From: Leptolyngbyaceae cyanobacterium JSC-12
GTDB taxonomy: Bacteria > Cyanobacteriota > Cyanobacteriia > Leptolyngbyales > Leptolyngbyaceae
DNA length: 64,000 nucleotides
Reading direction: 5' to 3'
Assembly (NCBI GenBank): GCA_000309945.1
Contig: CM001633.1
Location: 2,080,292 to 2,144,291, forward strand
The notes beneath the pieces were generated by a model. The model was not told the DNA's origin. It worked only from the letters and a program-made list of their open reading frames with translations, and ran no database searches. The translations under genes were made by a program, and so were the position numbers. Shown piece after piece: positions 9,291 to 18,656 of this stretch; within the stretch, counting starts at the first letter, position 1; every line of letters begins with the position of its first letter.

Positions 9291-11651
9291 GTGAAACCGG
9301 CTCAGAGACTATTTGGAATTGGAATAAGTGGATTGATTAGTGGTGCTGCCCTATTGATGGCAACCCAGCCTGTGATAGCTGCCGCCAAGTTGACTGGAGT
9401 GCAGGTTACTCCGACTGCGACGGGGGTCAAAATAGTGTTACAGACTAAGGGGGGCGATCGCCCACAAGTGTTCTCTGTCAACCGAGGCAATACCTGGACA
9501 GCCGATCTCGTCAATACCCAACTCCAGCTTTCGAGCGGCACCTTTCAAAAAGCAAATCCTGCAGCGGGTATTTCTCTCATCACGGTTGCTCCCATCGATA
9601 AAAACAGTGTGCGGGTCACTGTTGTCGGGCAAGGCAGTTCCCCTACTGGGCAAGTCACTCGTTCCAACGACGGCAACTTAACCTTTAACCTGACTCAGGC
9701 TCGTGTCAGTGCCACCCGGTCAGATCCCAAACAAGCGACGGCTGTCAAGCCTGCTAAGTTCGGCAGGGCGACTCAGCAAGGGACGGTTCAGAGTCAGCAA
9801 CCAGCACCTATTTTGCCAGCTTTGCCAAATGCGATCGCTCAAGCCCCACCTTCTAGCCCAATTCCCGCAACAACGGCTCAGGCAACCCCAGCTCCCAGTC
9901 CCGCTCCTGCCAGTCCACTCCCCCCCTTCCAGGGTTCAACGCCCCTCGTTCCCAATCCGCAAATCCGGGTTGAAGGAAACACCTTCACTCCTCCCGCGCC
10001 TATTCCCCCGAATGCACCACTACCTCTGCCCAGAGCAGTTGCGCCTCCAATTGGAGATATTGCCGTTGGGCAAATTGACGCCTCTCCCAGTTTTATTGAC
10101 CTAGGTACAGCCGAGCGGGTTCCCCGTCTGGTGCTAAGAGATGCCTCTTCGCGAGAAGTATTGTCATTGCTGGCCCGATCAGCCGGATTAAATATTGTGT
10201 TCACAGCTGATCAAGCTGGTCAGCCTGGACAACCCGGTCAGCCTCAGCAACCTGGACAACAGGGGCAGGCAGCCGATGGACCCAAAGTTACCCTCGATAT
10301 TGTCAACGAGCCAGTTCAAAACGTCTTTAACTATGTATTACAAGTTACCGGACTGGAAGCAAGCCGCCGAGGCAACACGATCTTCGTCGGTCCCAAGTTA
10401 CCGAACTCAGCTCGAAATGTTGTGATTCGGAGTTTGCGGCTGAATCAAATTCCTGTTGCCAGCGCGCTCAATTTCCTGGTTGGATTGGGAGCAGAAAGTG
10501 CGATTAGCCGAGAGCGGCTTGTGACCAGTGTGAATGCGGTGCCTGTAACTCAGCTTCAAGGTGCGGCTCAGACTGCAATTACTCAAACTCAAACCACAAC
10601 TGAACAGCGTGTTGAAGTTCAGCGCGTCAACTTTACTGACTCTACTCCATTCCTGCGAGGATTGCAGGTCTCGGGAGATGAGCGAACCAACACCGTTACG
10701 TTGATTGGGGAAGCTCGCAAGGTAGAGGTTGCAATTGGTCAACTCTCTCAACTGGATGTTCGCCGTCGTCAAGTGGCGGTAAATGTGCGTGTGATTGATA
10801 TTGACTTGCTGGCGCTAGAGCGGATTGGCACCAGTTTTTCCTTTGGGATTAACGATACGCAAGTTTCCAATGATGGTGGCATCGGCTTCATCAACTTTGG
10901 CAGACGCACTCCGGGCACTACGGGGATTTCAGCCGATTTGACTGGCTCCACAATTGGGACCGCAACTGGCATTGTGAATGGTTTTAATAACCGTGGCTTT
11001 GTCAGAGATTTCTTCTTGCAATTGCAGGCGGCTGTCACCAATGGCTCTGCCAAAATTCTTACCGACCCAACACTGGTAGTTCAGGAAGGACAAACCTCTG
11101 AAGTTCGGTTGACTCAGGAGGTCATTACTAACTTTACTCAAAACATTACAGGGGGGACTGGCAATACTCCAGCCACGGTTAGTATTACCGTCCAAAAAGC
11201 ATCTGCAGGGCTGATTCTCCCAGTCCAGGTTGATCGGATTGATGATAATGGGTTTATTTCGCTCTCGATCGCGCCATCAATTGCTCGTCCAGACCAGCAG
11301 GTGGCCATTCAGCTTCCCGGAACAGGAGTCATTGCCAACAACTTCATCACGCTATTGTCTGAACGACGGGTGCAGTCGGGGCAGTTTCGCCTGAGAGACG
11401 GACAAACCCTGGTGCTGGCGGGGATCATTGAAGATGAAGACCGCACGACTGTAACCAAGGTACCGATTCTGGGTGATATCCCCATTCTGGGCGCGCTCTT
11501 CCGCCGCACAGATAATCAAAATCGCCGTCGGGAAGTGGTTGTATTAGTCACTCCCAGAATTCTGGATGATAGCGATCGCAGCGCCTTTGGTTATAGCTTT
11601 ACGCCTGGAGTAGAAACCCAAAGAGTTTTGCAGCAGCAAAATCGCCGCTAG
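9291..11651 (+). CDS. pilQ: Type IV pilus secretin PilQ
   Basis: 786 residues from GTG 9291 with a consensus ribosome site. Order of parts: a signal peptide (to about residue 31, ending VIAAAK); an AMIN domain (about 32-125) that can bind peptidoglycan; a Pro/Ala/Gln-rich linker (about 160-255); an STN/secretin N0 domain (about 275-375) interrupted by the GQPGQPGQPQQPGQQGQ insert; an N1 domain; and the C-terminal secretin channel with the VPILGDIPILGALFR signature near 725. PilQ forms the outer-membrane ring through which the pilus passes. It is last in pilMNOQ and is followed by a strong terminator. The low-complexity insert between domains is notable. Confidence 0.95.
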   Translation: MKPAQRLFGIGISGLISGAALLMATQPVIAAAKLTGVQVTPTATGVKIVLQTKGGDRPQVFSVNRGNTWTADLVNTQLQLSSGTFQKANPAAGISLITVAPIDKNSVRVTVVGQGSSPTGQVTRSNDGNLTFNLTQARVSATRSDPKQATAVKPAKFGRATQQGTVQSQQPAPILPALPNAIAQAPPSSPIPATTAQATPAPSPAPASPLPPFQGSTPLVPNPQIRVEGNTFTPPAPIPPNAPLPLPRAVAPPIGDIAVGQIDASPSFIDLGTAERVPRLVLRDASSREVLSLLARSAGLNIVFTADQAGQPGQPGQPQQPGQQGQAADGPKVTLDIVNEPVQNVFNYVLQVTGLEASRRGNTIFVGPKLPNSARNVVIRSLRLNQIPVASALNFLVGLGAESAISRERLVTSVNAVPVTQLQGAAQTAITQTQTTTEQRVEVQRVNFTDSTPFLRGLQVSGDERTNTVTLIGEARKVEVAIGQLSQLDVRRRQVAVNVRVIDIDLLALERIGTSFSFGINDTQVSNDGGIGFINFGRRTPGTTGISADLTGSTIGTATGIVNGFNNRGFVRDFFLQLQAAVTNGSAKILTDPTLVVQEGQTSEVRLTQEVITNFTQNITGGTGNTPATVSITVQKASAGLILPVQVDRIDDNGFISLSIAPSIARPDQQVAIQLPGTGVIANNFITLLSERRVQSGQFRLRDGQTLVLAGIIEDEDRTTVTKVPILGDIPILGALFRRTDNQNRRREVVVLVTPRILDDSDRSAFGYSFTPGVETQRVLQQQNRR

Positions 11652-11686
11652 TTTTGTCAAACGCTTGTAACTTCACGGTCCCGAAG

Positions 11687-11713
11687 CCCGATAGTCGTTT
11701 ATCGGGTTTTTTT
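11687..11713 (+). terminator. Rho-independent terminator after pilQ
   Basis: The stem CCCGATA / TATCGGG (11687-11693 and 11700-11706) has a 6-nt loop and is followed directly by seven T residues, 36 bp after the pilQ stop. Confidence 0.9.
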
Positions 11714-11738
11714 AGTTTTATAGGAATGAGTTTTCCGC

Positions 11739-12347
11739 TTACGATTCTAACCAGCGCCAGTTAGGTCGATTCCATTCGTAAATGCCTTGAATTTCGTATT
11801 CCATTCCACTGTCAAACCGAACAATGCAACTGGCATGGCGGCGCAACCCATCGGACTCCTTGTTGGAGGCATCATGAATGCCAATGACTGTACAAGGAAA
11901 CCACTCACGGGGGCAGGCTCCATTGTCCTGAACCCACTCCCACAACCCATTGGTAATTTCAATGCGATCGCCCACTTTTAACTGGATCACCTCCCCTTCA
12001 CTCAGATGATCATATTCAGTCAGATGGCTGGCTTTAACTTGCTCTAACCATTGCATCCCCAAGCGATCGCGAATAAACTGCACACTGCCAGAGTCTTGCC
12101 CATGGAGCCAATCATTCAGTAAGGTTGTTTTCCAGGAGAGATTTTGTTGCTCCTGACTCTGGATGAACTCTAGTAACGCCCGGCGCTCCTCTATAGTTAA
12201 TGCTGCTAATGGGTTAAGCTGGCGATCACGATCAATTCCCAACGCTCTTAACACAATCTCTTTTTGCTGGCTATTCAGCGGTGTATTAGCCTGTTCGCAC
12301 TGGTTAAAGGCAACTTGGAGAGCCGCTTCAATTTCGTCCGGCGTCAT
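11739..12347 (-). CDS. Conserved hypothetical protein
   Basis: 202 residues from ATG 12347. I do not recognise a named family. The N-terminal half is acidic and helical (MTPDEIEAAL onwards), with many Gln/Glu/Leu. The C-terminal half (about 120-202) is a compact, Trp-rich beta-type region containing LKVGDRIEITNGLWEWVQDNG and ending EWNRPNWRWLES, with three Cys, reminiscent of small SH3-like or KOW-like barrels. There is no signal peptide or membrane segment, so it is likely cytoplasmic. It is divergent from the small secreted-protein gene, and its 3' end faces the pilQ terminator. Confidence 0.7.
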   Translation of the reverse strand: MTPDEIEAALQVAFNQCEQANTPLNSQQKEIVLRALGIDRDRQLNPLAALTIEERRALLEFIQSQEQQNLSWKTTLLNDWLHGQDSGSVQFIRDRLGMQWLEQVKASHLTEYDHLSEGEVIQLKVGDRIEITNGLWEWVQDNGACPREWFPCTVIGIHDASNKESDGLRRHASCIVRFDSGMEYEIQGIYEWNRPNWRWLES

Positions 12348-12402
12348 ATTCAGGATAAGCTGAAAGGCATGGATTTCTTTCTATTGATTAAGTGTGCCAT
12401 TT

Positions 12403-12837
12403 ATGATGCTGCGTTCAATTGCTGTTTTTATCCTTACAGGGCTGCTTTGGATATTTTTCAATGGATACGCCCCATCCGCTCAGGCTTTAACTCAAATCAA
12501 GTTATTTGATCTTTCATACCATGAATGTCCCCCTGAATTAGCACAGGGAGCCGTCACCAGCGGGGGAACTTCGATGGCAGCAAACTGCTTTATTGTGACC
12601 GGCAAAGCAGAGAACCCTACCGGGAAACCTGTAATCAATGCCGACATTTTTGGGCGGATTTATGATGCCAACAACGATTCCGTCATGCAAAACCGAACAC
12701 GCCTAGGATCTATCGAAGAGGTGCCACCCGGTATTAGCGATTTTGAACTCCGGATCAGCGTGCCAGCCAGCCAGCCAACCCCACTCAAGCTAGAACAATT
12801 TAAGGCGGCAGGCTTTACCGGTAAAGTTCGACGGTAG
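12403..12837 (+). CDS. Small secreted conserved hypothetical protein
   Basis: About 144 residues from ATG 12403 (GTG 12394 and ATG 12406 are alternatives). A clear signal peptide (hydrophobic IAVFILTGLLWIFF, then cleavage near AQA) precedes a domain of about 115 residues with CFIVTGKAENPTGKPVINADIFGRIYD, an Ig-like or FxLYD-like beta pattern. Two Cys could form a disulfide. The function is unknown; periplasmic or outer-surface location is inferred. It is followed by a strong stem-loop shared with the convergent yggT gene. Confidence 0.7.
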   Translation: MMLRSIAVFILTGLLWIFFNGYAPSAQALTQIKLFDLSYHECPPELAQGAVTSGGTSMAANCFIVTGKAENPTGKPVINADIFGRIYDANNDSVMQNRTRLGSIEEVPPGISDFELRISVPASQPTPLKLEQFKAAGFTGKVRR

Positions 12838-12870
12838 TCTCTAACCTTGGCTTGAGTGTTTAATTCAACA

Positions 12871-12904
12871 AAAGCCTCGTGAATGCTCACAATCACGAGG
12901 CTTT
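12871..12904. terminator. Bidirectional terminator-like hairpin
   Basis: A perfect 12-bp stem, AAAGCCTCGTGA / TCACGAGGCTTT, with a 10-nt loop lies between two convergent genes. A-rich and T-rich flanks suit termination from either side. Confidence 0.85.
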
Positions 12905-12924
12905 GCTTCTAATTTCAATCCGTA

Positions 12925-13215
12925 TTACATCATCGCCACTGCAATTGTTCTAGCAGCGGCAGTAGCAGCTTGTTGAACCAGTTGCAACAGCAAAATGGCT
13001 AGGATTGGCGAAAAATCAAGACCACCAAGGGGAGGGATGATGTTGCGGAATACGTTGAGATAAGGATCTATAAGCTGACTCAAGATTGAGAAGGGTGGAT
13101 CAAACCAATTGATATTAGGAAACCAGCTCAGCAGAATGCGGATAAAAATCAGCACAGTATAGATACTGATAAAGGTTGTAAGCGTTGTGACTAGTAAAGG
13201 AATCAAAGAGTTCAT
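12925..13215 (-). CDS. YggT family (YlmG/Ycf19-like) membrane protein
   Basis: 96 residues with two hydrophobic segments (about 5-27 and about 68-90) flanking the family core FIRILLSWFPNINWF...PYLNVFRNIIPPLGGLDFSP. YggT/YlmG proteins are small integral membrane proteins. In cyanobacteria and plastids they are tied to nucleoid or thylakoid organisation, but the biochemical role is unclear. Its length is normal for the family. It precedes the convergent hairpin and is followed upstream by the coiled-coil membrane protein on the same strand. Confidence 0.88.
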   Translation of the reverse strand: MNSLIPLLVTTLTTFISIYTVLIFIRILLSWFPNINWFDPPFSILSQLIDPYLNVFRNIIPPLGGLDFSPILAILLLQLVQQAATAAARTIAVAMM

Positions 13216-13342
13216 AACGGCTCAATCCTATCAGAGCTGAAGCAGCTAAACATTAGACCTAGTCTAACGAATGATTGCAAGTTGGGAACATTGTGGTTTA
13301 GTCTACCATTTCCGGCTGGAGCAATCTATCTGTCATCGTCTA

Positions 13343-13699
13343 TCAGTTTGGGCGATGCGGATCAGGCGCGATCGCCTGCTCACCAGCATTCTCACGAGGA
13401 TCACCATTCACACCGCCAAGTTGTTGTCGTACATCGTCGATCGCGTCGTTAAGTTGAGCAATTTTATCTTCCAGGCTGCGACGGGCGGCTTCTATGTCAA
13501 CTCCCTCCCGTCCTGCCTGAAATAATCGCTTTTTCTTCGTTGGCTTACCTTCCAGAGAGTTAGTACCATTTGTTTCACTAGATTCGGCAGCAGGATTAAG
13601 CTGTCGGGCAGTCAATAATGCACCCACAATACCACCTACAACACCACCGATCAGTGTGCCTAATAGGAACCCGCTGGAAAACCCATCTCGTTGACTCAT
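13343..13699 (-). CDS. Small YtxH-like membrane protein with coiled coil
   Basis: 118 residues. A glycine-rich membrane segment near the start (GFLLGTLIGGVVGGIVGALL) is followed by a polar linker and a helical region (about 68-95, DIEAARRSLEDKIAQLNDAIDD), then a polar tail. This resembles YtxH-like stress-associated proteins common in cyanobacteria, but it is too divergent to name. It is likely a single-pass inner or thylakoid membrane protein. The Gly-zipper pattern suggests oligomerisation, an inference. Confidence 0.7.
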   Translation of the reverse strand: MSQRDGFSSGFLLGTLIGGVVGGIVGALLTARQLNPAAESSETNGTNSLEGKPTKKKRLFQAGREGVDIEAARRSLEDKIAQLNDAIDDVRQQLGGVNGDPRENAGEQAIAPDPHRPN

Positions 13700-13806
13700 T
13701 ACTCACCAAATCTTAAGTTGCATGAGTGAAGTAAGTAGCTGTCTTCAGCTTAGCTGCTGCCAACCTGGATTGACTACTCAATACTTCGTGCTTCAGCGTA
13801 GCATCA

Positions 13807-14457
13807 TCAGGTGCCAAAGGTGCGATCGCCCGCATCTCCGAGTCCTGGCACAATAAATCCCCGCTCATTCACCTGTTCATCAATCGCCGCAGTGTAAATG
13901 CTTAAACTTGGGTAAGCAACACTCAATTTCTGTAAAGCCGGAGGAGCAGCCACAACAGCAATAATGCGAATATTTTCAGGCTTTACGCCCCGGTTCGTTA
14001 ATTCGCTCATCACGGCTGTAATTGTTCCTCCTGTTGCCAACATCGGTTCAGGAATCAGCACTCGACTTTGAGGATCAAACCTTTCTGGCAGCTTATTAAG
14101 ATAGCAACTCGCTTCCAAAGTCTCTTCATTCCGCACAAAACCAAGATGATACACCGATGCCAGCGGCAACAATGATTGTGCCCCATCCAACAATGCTAAA
14201 CCAGCTCGTAACACAGGAATGAGCACGAGCGGCACCTCAGAGTCTATGAACGTTGCAGGGCAGGGAGCGAGTGGACTCGTGACTGTCGCATCTTTAGTAG
14301 GGAGCCAGTCTCGAACTGCTTCGTAGGTGAGCCAGCGCCCCAATTCTGTCATCGCCGTGCGGAAGATAGCTGAAGGGGTAGTAGCATCGCGAGCGATCGC
14401 GAGCCAATGCTTAATTAAGGGATGGGGCGGTACATAAACCCGCATTTGGAAAGTCAT
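13807..14457 (-). CDS. upp: Uracil phosphoribosyltransferase
   Basis: 216 residues from ATG 14457, the family length; a longer frame to 14556 adds a non-conserved leader. UPRT converts uracil and PRPP to UMP in pyrimidine salvage. Visible motifs: VLRAGLALLDG; the PRPP loop PEPMLATGGT; and the uracil-binding C-terminus GFIVPGLGDAGDRTFGT. The PRPP loop carries Glu137 where most UPRTs have Asp (DPMLATGG), a conservative change that may be lineage-wide. It stands alone between small membrane-protein genes. Confidence 0.93.
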   Translation of the reverse strand: MTFQMRVYVPPHPLIKHWLAIARDATTPSAIFRTAMTELGRWLTYEAVRDWLPTKDATVTSPLAPCPATFIDSEVPLVLIPVLRAGLALLDGAQSLLPLASVYHLGFVRNEETLEASCYLNKLPERFDPQSRVLIPEPMLATGGTITAVMSELTNRGVKPENIRIIAVVAAPPALQKLSVAYPSLSIYTAAIDEQVNERGFIVPGLGDAGDRTFGT

Positions 14458-14928
14458 AGCCGTTGCCAGGATTCTATCGAAATTTGAATCATCATACTCT
14501 CTTCCCCAGCGGATTAAGTGATGCATCTGGCAACAGCACCATTGCCAGAATGACAACGTCCTACAACTTATTGAAAAATACTCGCAATAGAATTGACAAA
14601 GATTTTCAATAAGCTTATAGTGATTTCAAGTGTTCTCCTCTCTGAAGGATCGGCAGGCGGGATTGGTCTAACTGACTGATCCCCTTTTTCATTCCATGCT
14701 GCCGGATCGAGTGCTTTCTTTGTGTCTCCTTCGCTAGGCTGTTGAACCACTTCACATAATGAAAGCAATTCGATGGTTTATTTATTGAGAAATAAGTTCA
14801 CTTATGGTATAGCAATTTCACTCTGCCCTGGACTGCAAGCATCTATTCTGTTTGAGAGGGAATGATTCTAATGGAGGCTGAAAAAGATACGCTAATGAGA
14901 TGAATAATTTGATTGCATGAATTAGCGT
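14458..14928. other. Intergenic region upp / crtH
   Basis: About 470 bp between divergent genes. It contains a 66-codon reverse frame (14568-14768) starting only at TTG with no ribosome site, for which I have no support. No terminator or RNA gene was recognised. Promoters of upp and crtH should lie here. Confidence 0.4.
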
Positions 14929-16497
14929 ATGCTGCCTGTTGCCCCAGATTCCCAAGTTTCTACAAATCCAACCGCCAAGATTGGCGCGATCACAGTGCCC
15001 GACTCCCACCAATTTGACGTGATTGTGATTGGCTCTGGGATTGGCGGCTTAGTCACTGCTACCCAATTAGCGGCAAAGGGCGCTAGCGTTCTAGTATTGG
15101 AGCGATACCTGATACCCGGTGGCAGTGCTGGCTATTTTGAACGGAGTGGTTATCGCTTCGATGTGGGAGCCTCGATGATGTTTGGGTTTGGAGAACGGGG
15201 TACTACCAATCTCTTGACGCGTGCCTTGCAAGGTGTGGGCATGAGGCTGGAAACCATTCCTGACCCTGTGCAAATTCATTACCATTTGCCTGGCGGTTTG
15301 GATGTAAAAGTACACCGAGAGTATGAGCAGTTTTTGCAGGAACTGGGCGATCGCTTTCCCCACGAGCGCGAAGGTATCCGGCGCTTTTATGATGAATGCT
15401 GGAAAGTTTTTCATTGCCTCAACACCATCGAATTATTATCGTTGGAAGAACCTCGCTATTTAATGCGCGTATTTTTCCAGCACCCTTTAGCGTGTTTGGG
15501 ATTGGTAAAATACCTGCCGCAAAATGCCGGAGACCTAGCACGCAAGTTTATTCAAGATCCTATTCTGCTGAAGTTTATCGATATTGAATGCTATTGCTGG
15601 TCAGTAGTACCTGCGGATTTAACCCCTATGATTAACGCTGGTATGGTGTTTAGCGATCGCCACTATGGTGGGATTAACTATCCCAAAGGGGGGGTGGGTG
15701 TGATCGCTCAAAAACTGGCTGAAGGGCTAGAAAAGCATCAAGGGCAGATTCGATACAAAGCACGGGTCACTCAAATCTTGATTGATAACGGGCGGGCGAT
15801 CGGCGTCAAACTGGCAACTGGGGAAACCTACCTGGCAAAACGCATCATCTCTAATGCCACCCGTTGGGACACCTTTGAAAAGCTCCTGCCTGCGGAAGTA
15901 ATGCCTCCATCAGAGAAACGCTGGCAAAACCGCTATCGTAAATCTCCTAGTTTTCTCAGCCTGCATTTAGGCGTCAGCGCAGATGCCCTACCACCTGGCA
16001 CTGAATGTCACCATATTCTGGTAGAAGAGTGGGAGCAAATGGAAGCTGAAGAAGGAACAATTTTTGTTTCCATTCCCACCTTACTTGATCCAGAACTTGC
16101 ACCTCCCGGACATCACATCATTCACGCCTTCACCCCAAGCTGGATCGAAACCTGGCAACATCTTTCACCCTCAGAATATCAACAGCGTAAAGAGGATGCC
16201 GCGACACGAATCATCACTCGGCTGGAAAAAATCTTTCCTGATCTGTCGAACTATTTGGACTATCAAGAGGTGGGCACACCACGAACCCATCGACGTTTCT
16301 TAGGCAGGGAGGATGGGACTTACGGTCCAATTCCAGCCAAAAAATTGCTGGGCTTGTTAGGAATGCCTTTCAATCGCACTGCTATTCCAGGTCTGTACTG
16401 CGTCGGAGATAGTACGTTTCCAGGGCAGGGGTTGAATGCCGTTGCCTTTTCAGGCTTTGCCTGTGCGCATCGAGTCGGTGTGGATCTGGGACTTTGA
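14929..16497 (+). CDS. crtH: Carotenoid isomerase (prolycopene isomerase)
   Basis: 522 residues. The N-terminal FAD-binding Rossmann motif [21 protein letters not shown] with the following [14 protein letters not shown] is typical of the phytoene-desaturase-like family. The C-terminal [20 protein letters not shown] matches CrtISO/CrtH. The enzyme converts poly-cis lycopene made by CrtP/CrtQ to all-trans lycopene, at the thylakoid or cytoplasmic membrane. Length fits the family (about 500). The start is ATG 14929; the first 28 residues are a variable tail. It lies immediately upstream of the first insertion sequence, which does not touch it. Confidence 0.92.
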   Translation: MLPVAPDSQVSTNPTAKIGAITVPDSHQFDVIVIGSGIGGLVTATQLAAKGASVLVLERYLIPGGSAGYFERSGYRFDVGASMMFGFGERGTTNLLTRALQGVGMRLETIPDPVQIHYHLPGGLDVKVHREYEQFLQELGDRFPHEREGIRRFYDECWKVFHCLNTIELLSLEEPRYLMRVFFQHPLACLGLVKYLPQNAGDLARKFIQDPILLKFIDIECYCWSVVPADLTPMINAGMVFSDRHYGGINYPKGGVGVIAQKLAEGLEKHQGQIRYKARVTQILIDNGRAIGVKLATGETYLAKRIISNATRWDTFEKLLPAEVMPPSEKRWQNRYRKSPSFLSLHLGVSADALPPGTECHHILVEEWEQMEAEEGTIFVSIPTLLDPELAPPGHHIIHAFTPSWIETWQHLSPSEYQQRKEDAATRIITRLEKIFPDLSNYLDYQEVGTPRTHRRFLGREDGTYGPIPAKKLLGLLGMPFNRTAIPGLYCVGDSTFPGQGLNAVAFSGFACAHRVGVDLGL

Positions 16498-16610
16498 ACA
16501 AGCAAATTAAACAAATCAGCAGACTCAAGGGTTAATCAACCACTCGCAAACGCCCAGTTCGCAGTAGTTCAAAGACTCGATCAATTAAGGCCTGCTCAGT
16601 AGCAGTGATG

Positions 16611-18066
16611 CACGACTTGGCAAGTTACCCAGAAAGGAAAAAGATAAGCAGAAAATGTAGGAGACGTTAGCCGTAGCCGTATCATGCTGCCCTTTGTCGC
16701 TGTGCCATCGACGATTGCTCAAGAGTTTGGGAAATATCGAGACCTGTTCTGCCGAGGCGCAGGCTTTGAGCAGGTGAGTCGCTATGTGACCGGATTGCTG
16801 TTGAGTGAGAACAAAACCTTGCAAGGGATTGCCGGACAATGGGTAGCAGGTGGGGAGGTCGGCGGACGAAGAGCGATGCACGCAGCGGTGTTTGAGGCGG
16901 GCTGGAGGAGTTCAGAGTTAATGTCCCATCATCGTGCTGTGATAGCCAAAGAGCATCAGGGGCGAGGGCGAGAAGTCATCAGTCTGGATTGGACGCTCAG
17001 CCATCACGATTGGGGCAAGCAGATCTTTGGGGTGAAGCGATCCTATGATTATGTGGAACATCGGATGAGTTGCTTTCAAACGGTGGTGACGGCGACGATT
17101 GCGAACCGCCACCTAATTGATGGGATTGACGTGGTGGTGCAGTTTCCAGATTTTTCAGTGGCAGAACGGGAGTATCTGAAGGTGACGGCAAAATCCCACT
17201 ATGACGATTTAGACCAAGTGCGAGAACGACTGATTGAGATGTTGCATTATCACAAGAATCGATTGGAGTATCGCAAACGCACCGAGATTGCCGTCGAGAT
17301 TGTGCGCCAAGTGGAAGCGGAAGGACAATTTCCCACCGCCGATTATGCGTTTGACAATGGGGTGTTGACTGTTGAGTTAACCACCATGATTGAGTCCGCA
17401 GGAAAACACTGGGTGAGTGAAGTTGAAAGTTCTCGCAACATCTTGTGGAATGACCAATGGCAACGGGTAGATGCGATTGGTTTAGAACTCAGAATCCATC
17501 ACCCAGAGAGCTTTCGCCCGATTCAAGTCACTTGCCGCAACGGCGAAACGAAACCGATTTGGGCATTTACCAAAGTCGTGCGCCTCAAGAAGTTTGGACG
17601 CAAGCGATTGGTCATCGTCCACGAGCAAGCAGATTTACAAGACCCACCTCGCTTCCTGCTCACCGATGCGTTGCATTGGGAAAGTGGGCGAGTCATGCAG
17701 ACTTGGAGTTATCGATGGTCCTGCGAGGTCTTTCATGAGGTGAGCAAACAGCACACCGGGCTAGAGTCGGCTCAGGTGCGGAACGAGGAAGCGGTCAACC
17801 GTCACTTCCGTCTTAGTTGCGTGGCGCAGTCGATTCTGCAACGGACTGCCTGTTCTGGCGCACAATCTGAACGATTTGAGTTTGCTCAAGGCAAGCAAAC
17901 GGTGGGACAGAAGCTCTATACCCTCACTCGTCAAGCCTTTGATGATTTGCTGCAATTCATTGTGACGCGATGTTCTCACGGACATACAAATGAACAGATT
18001 TTACAAGCTCTCCTCCCCAGTTGATTGGCGATCGTTTTTTCTACTTCGGTAACTTGCCAAGTTGTG
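16611..18066 (+). mobile_element. Insertion sequence, copy 1 (1,456 bp, DDE transposase)
   Basis: The ends are defined by comparison with the copy at 61857-63312. Terminal inverted repeats are CACGACTTGGCAAGTTACC on the left and its near-complement on the right (one mismatch at position 4). The 6-bp target duplication GTGATG is at 16605-16610 and 18067-18072. One transposase gene fills almost the whole element. It contains no full GCGATCGC octamer, unlike the surrounding genes. Insertion split a small reverse-strand gene. Confidence 0.95.
16684..18024 (+). CDS. IS4/IS701-like DDE transposase, copy 1
   Basis: 446 residues, intact. The DDE residues appear as Asp102 (ISLDWTLSHHDWG), Asp224 (YAFDNGVLTVEL) and Glu348 in YRWSCEVFHEVSKQ, a Y-R-E-K type signature of the IS4/IS701 group. 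It catalyses cut-and-paste transposition of the surrounding element. The N-terminus (LCRGAGFEQVSRYVTGLL onwards) is the helical DNA-binding part usual for IS701-like enzymes. Family assignment within this superfamily is uncertain; a 6-bp duplication is not the 4 bp usual for IS701. Its translation is the same as that of the second copy, which implies recent movement. Confidence 0.9.
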   Translation: MLPFVAVPSTIAQEFGKYRDLFCRGAGFEQVSRYVTGLLLSENKTLQGIAGQWVAGGEVGGRRAMHAAVFEAGWRSSELMSHHRAVIAKEHQGRGREVISLDWTLSHHDWGKQIFGVKRSYDYVEHRMSCFQTVVTATIANRHLIDGIDVVVQFPDFSVAEREYLKVTAKSHYDDLDQVRERLIEMLHYHKNRLEYRKRTEIAVEIVRQVEAEGQFPTADYAFDNGVLTVELTTMIESAGKHWVSEVESSRNILWNDQWQRVDAIGLELRIHHPESFRPIQVTCRNGETKPIWAFTKVVRLKKFGRKRLVIVHEQADLQDPPRFLLTDALHWESGRVMQTWSYRWSCEVFHEVSKQHTGLESAQVRNEEAVNRHFRLSCVAQSILQRTACSGAQSERFEFAQGKQTVGQKLYTLTRQAFDDLLQFIVTRCSHGHTNEQILQALLPS

Positions 18067-18194
18067 GTGATGGACTTTTTTGAGAGCAGCGTTGCCATGA
18101 ACTGTTTCTGATCCGCACGGCTGATTCTGCCAGATGCAGTGATTTTGTTCACCATTTGTTCAATATTGAGATGAGAGAAATCCGCGTACTGCAT

Positions 18195-18656
18195 CGTCTT
18201 TGATCGCCGACTTTTAATGTTTGCTGACTGACACTCAGTTTTGTAAAGCTATGGTTCCAAACTAATGAGATGAACTTAGCTTAAGGATTCTGCACGGTTC
18301 TGTCATCCAGAAATATACGAAGGCAGAAATCTTCGTAGATATACGGGTTGTCTCTACAAATCGAGGACGAACTGCGATCGCCAGCAATTCTCTTAGGGGG
18401 TTTCTCAGAAGTTATGGTAAAAATCGATAATTTTTGCAACGAAAAATTTTAATCAACCACACTTCTGCGAATGCTTGAACGCCCTGTCTCCGCATATTCC
18501 ACTGTTCTGATTCCTGACACTTAATGAAAACTTTAACCCAACAATGAATCCTGAAGACAGGATGATGGAACCCATCACCAAGCCCCCAGGATTCGAAGTT
18601 ATATACGAGATCACATCACAAAATGGTCTAATTTACGTTGCTAACAAAAGACCACA
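18195..18656. other. Intergenic region with a short perfect inverted repeat
   Basis: About 460 bp without a supported gene. A perfect 7-bp stem TACGAAG / CTTCGTA (18316-18322 and 18331-18337, 8-nt loop) is present, without a T run. It should contain the promoter of the split small gene (reverse) and the 3' flank of heme oxygenase. Confidence 0.4.

Larger units (their letters stand above)
16532..18194 (-). pseudogene. Small conserved gene split by insertion sequence copy 1
   Basis: The 5' part runs from ATG 18194 to 18067 on the reverse strand (MQYADFSHLNIEQMVNKI onwards); the 3' part is 16610-16532, ending at TAA. Removing the 1,456-bp element and one copy of the GTGATG duplication joins them in one frame of about 67 codons, reading through SKKSITATEQALIDRVFELL and ending GRLRVVD. 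The joined protein is small, helical and acidic-basic, with no membrane segment, and resembles small conserved cyanobacterial proteins of unknown function. As it stands the gene is broken; the 5' part would read into the element. Confidence 0.8.

Noticed and set aside
14568-14768. 66-codon reverse ORF between upp and crtH
   Set aside because: Starts only at TTG without a ribosome site and shows no motif; kept only as intergenic sequence.
16585-16881. Reverse-strand ORF (98 codons) at the left end of the insertion sequence and its twin at 61750-62127
   Set aside because: Antisense to the transposase; the shared part lies within the element and only the tails differ by flank. A shadow frame.
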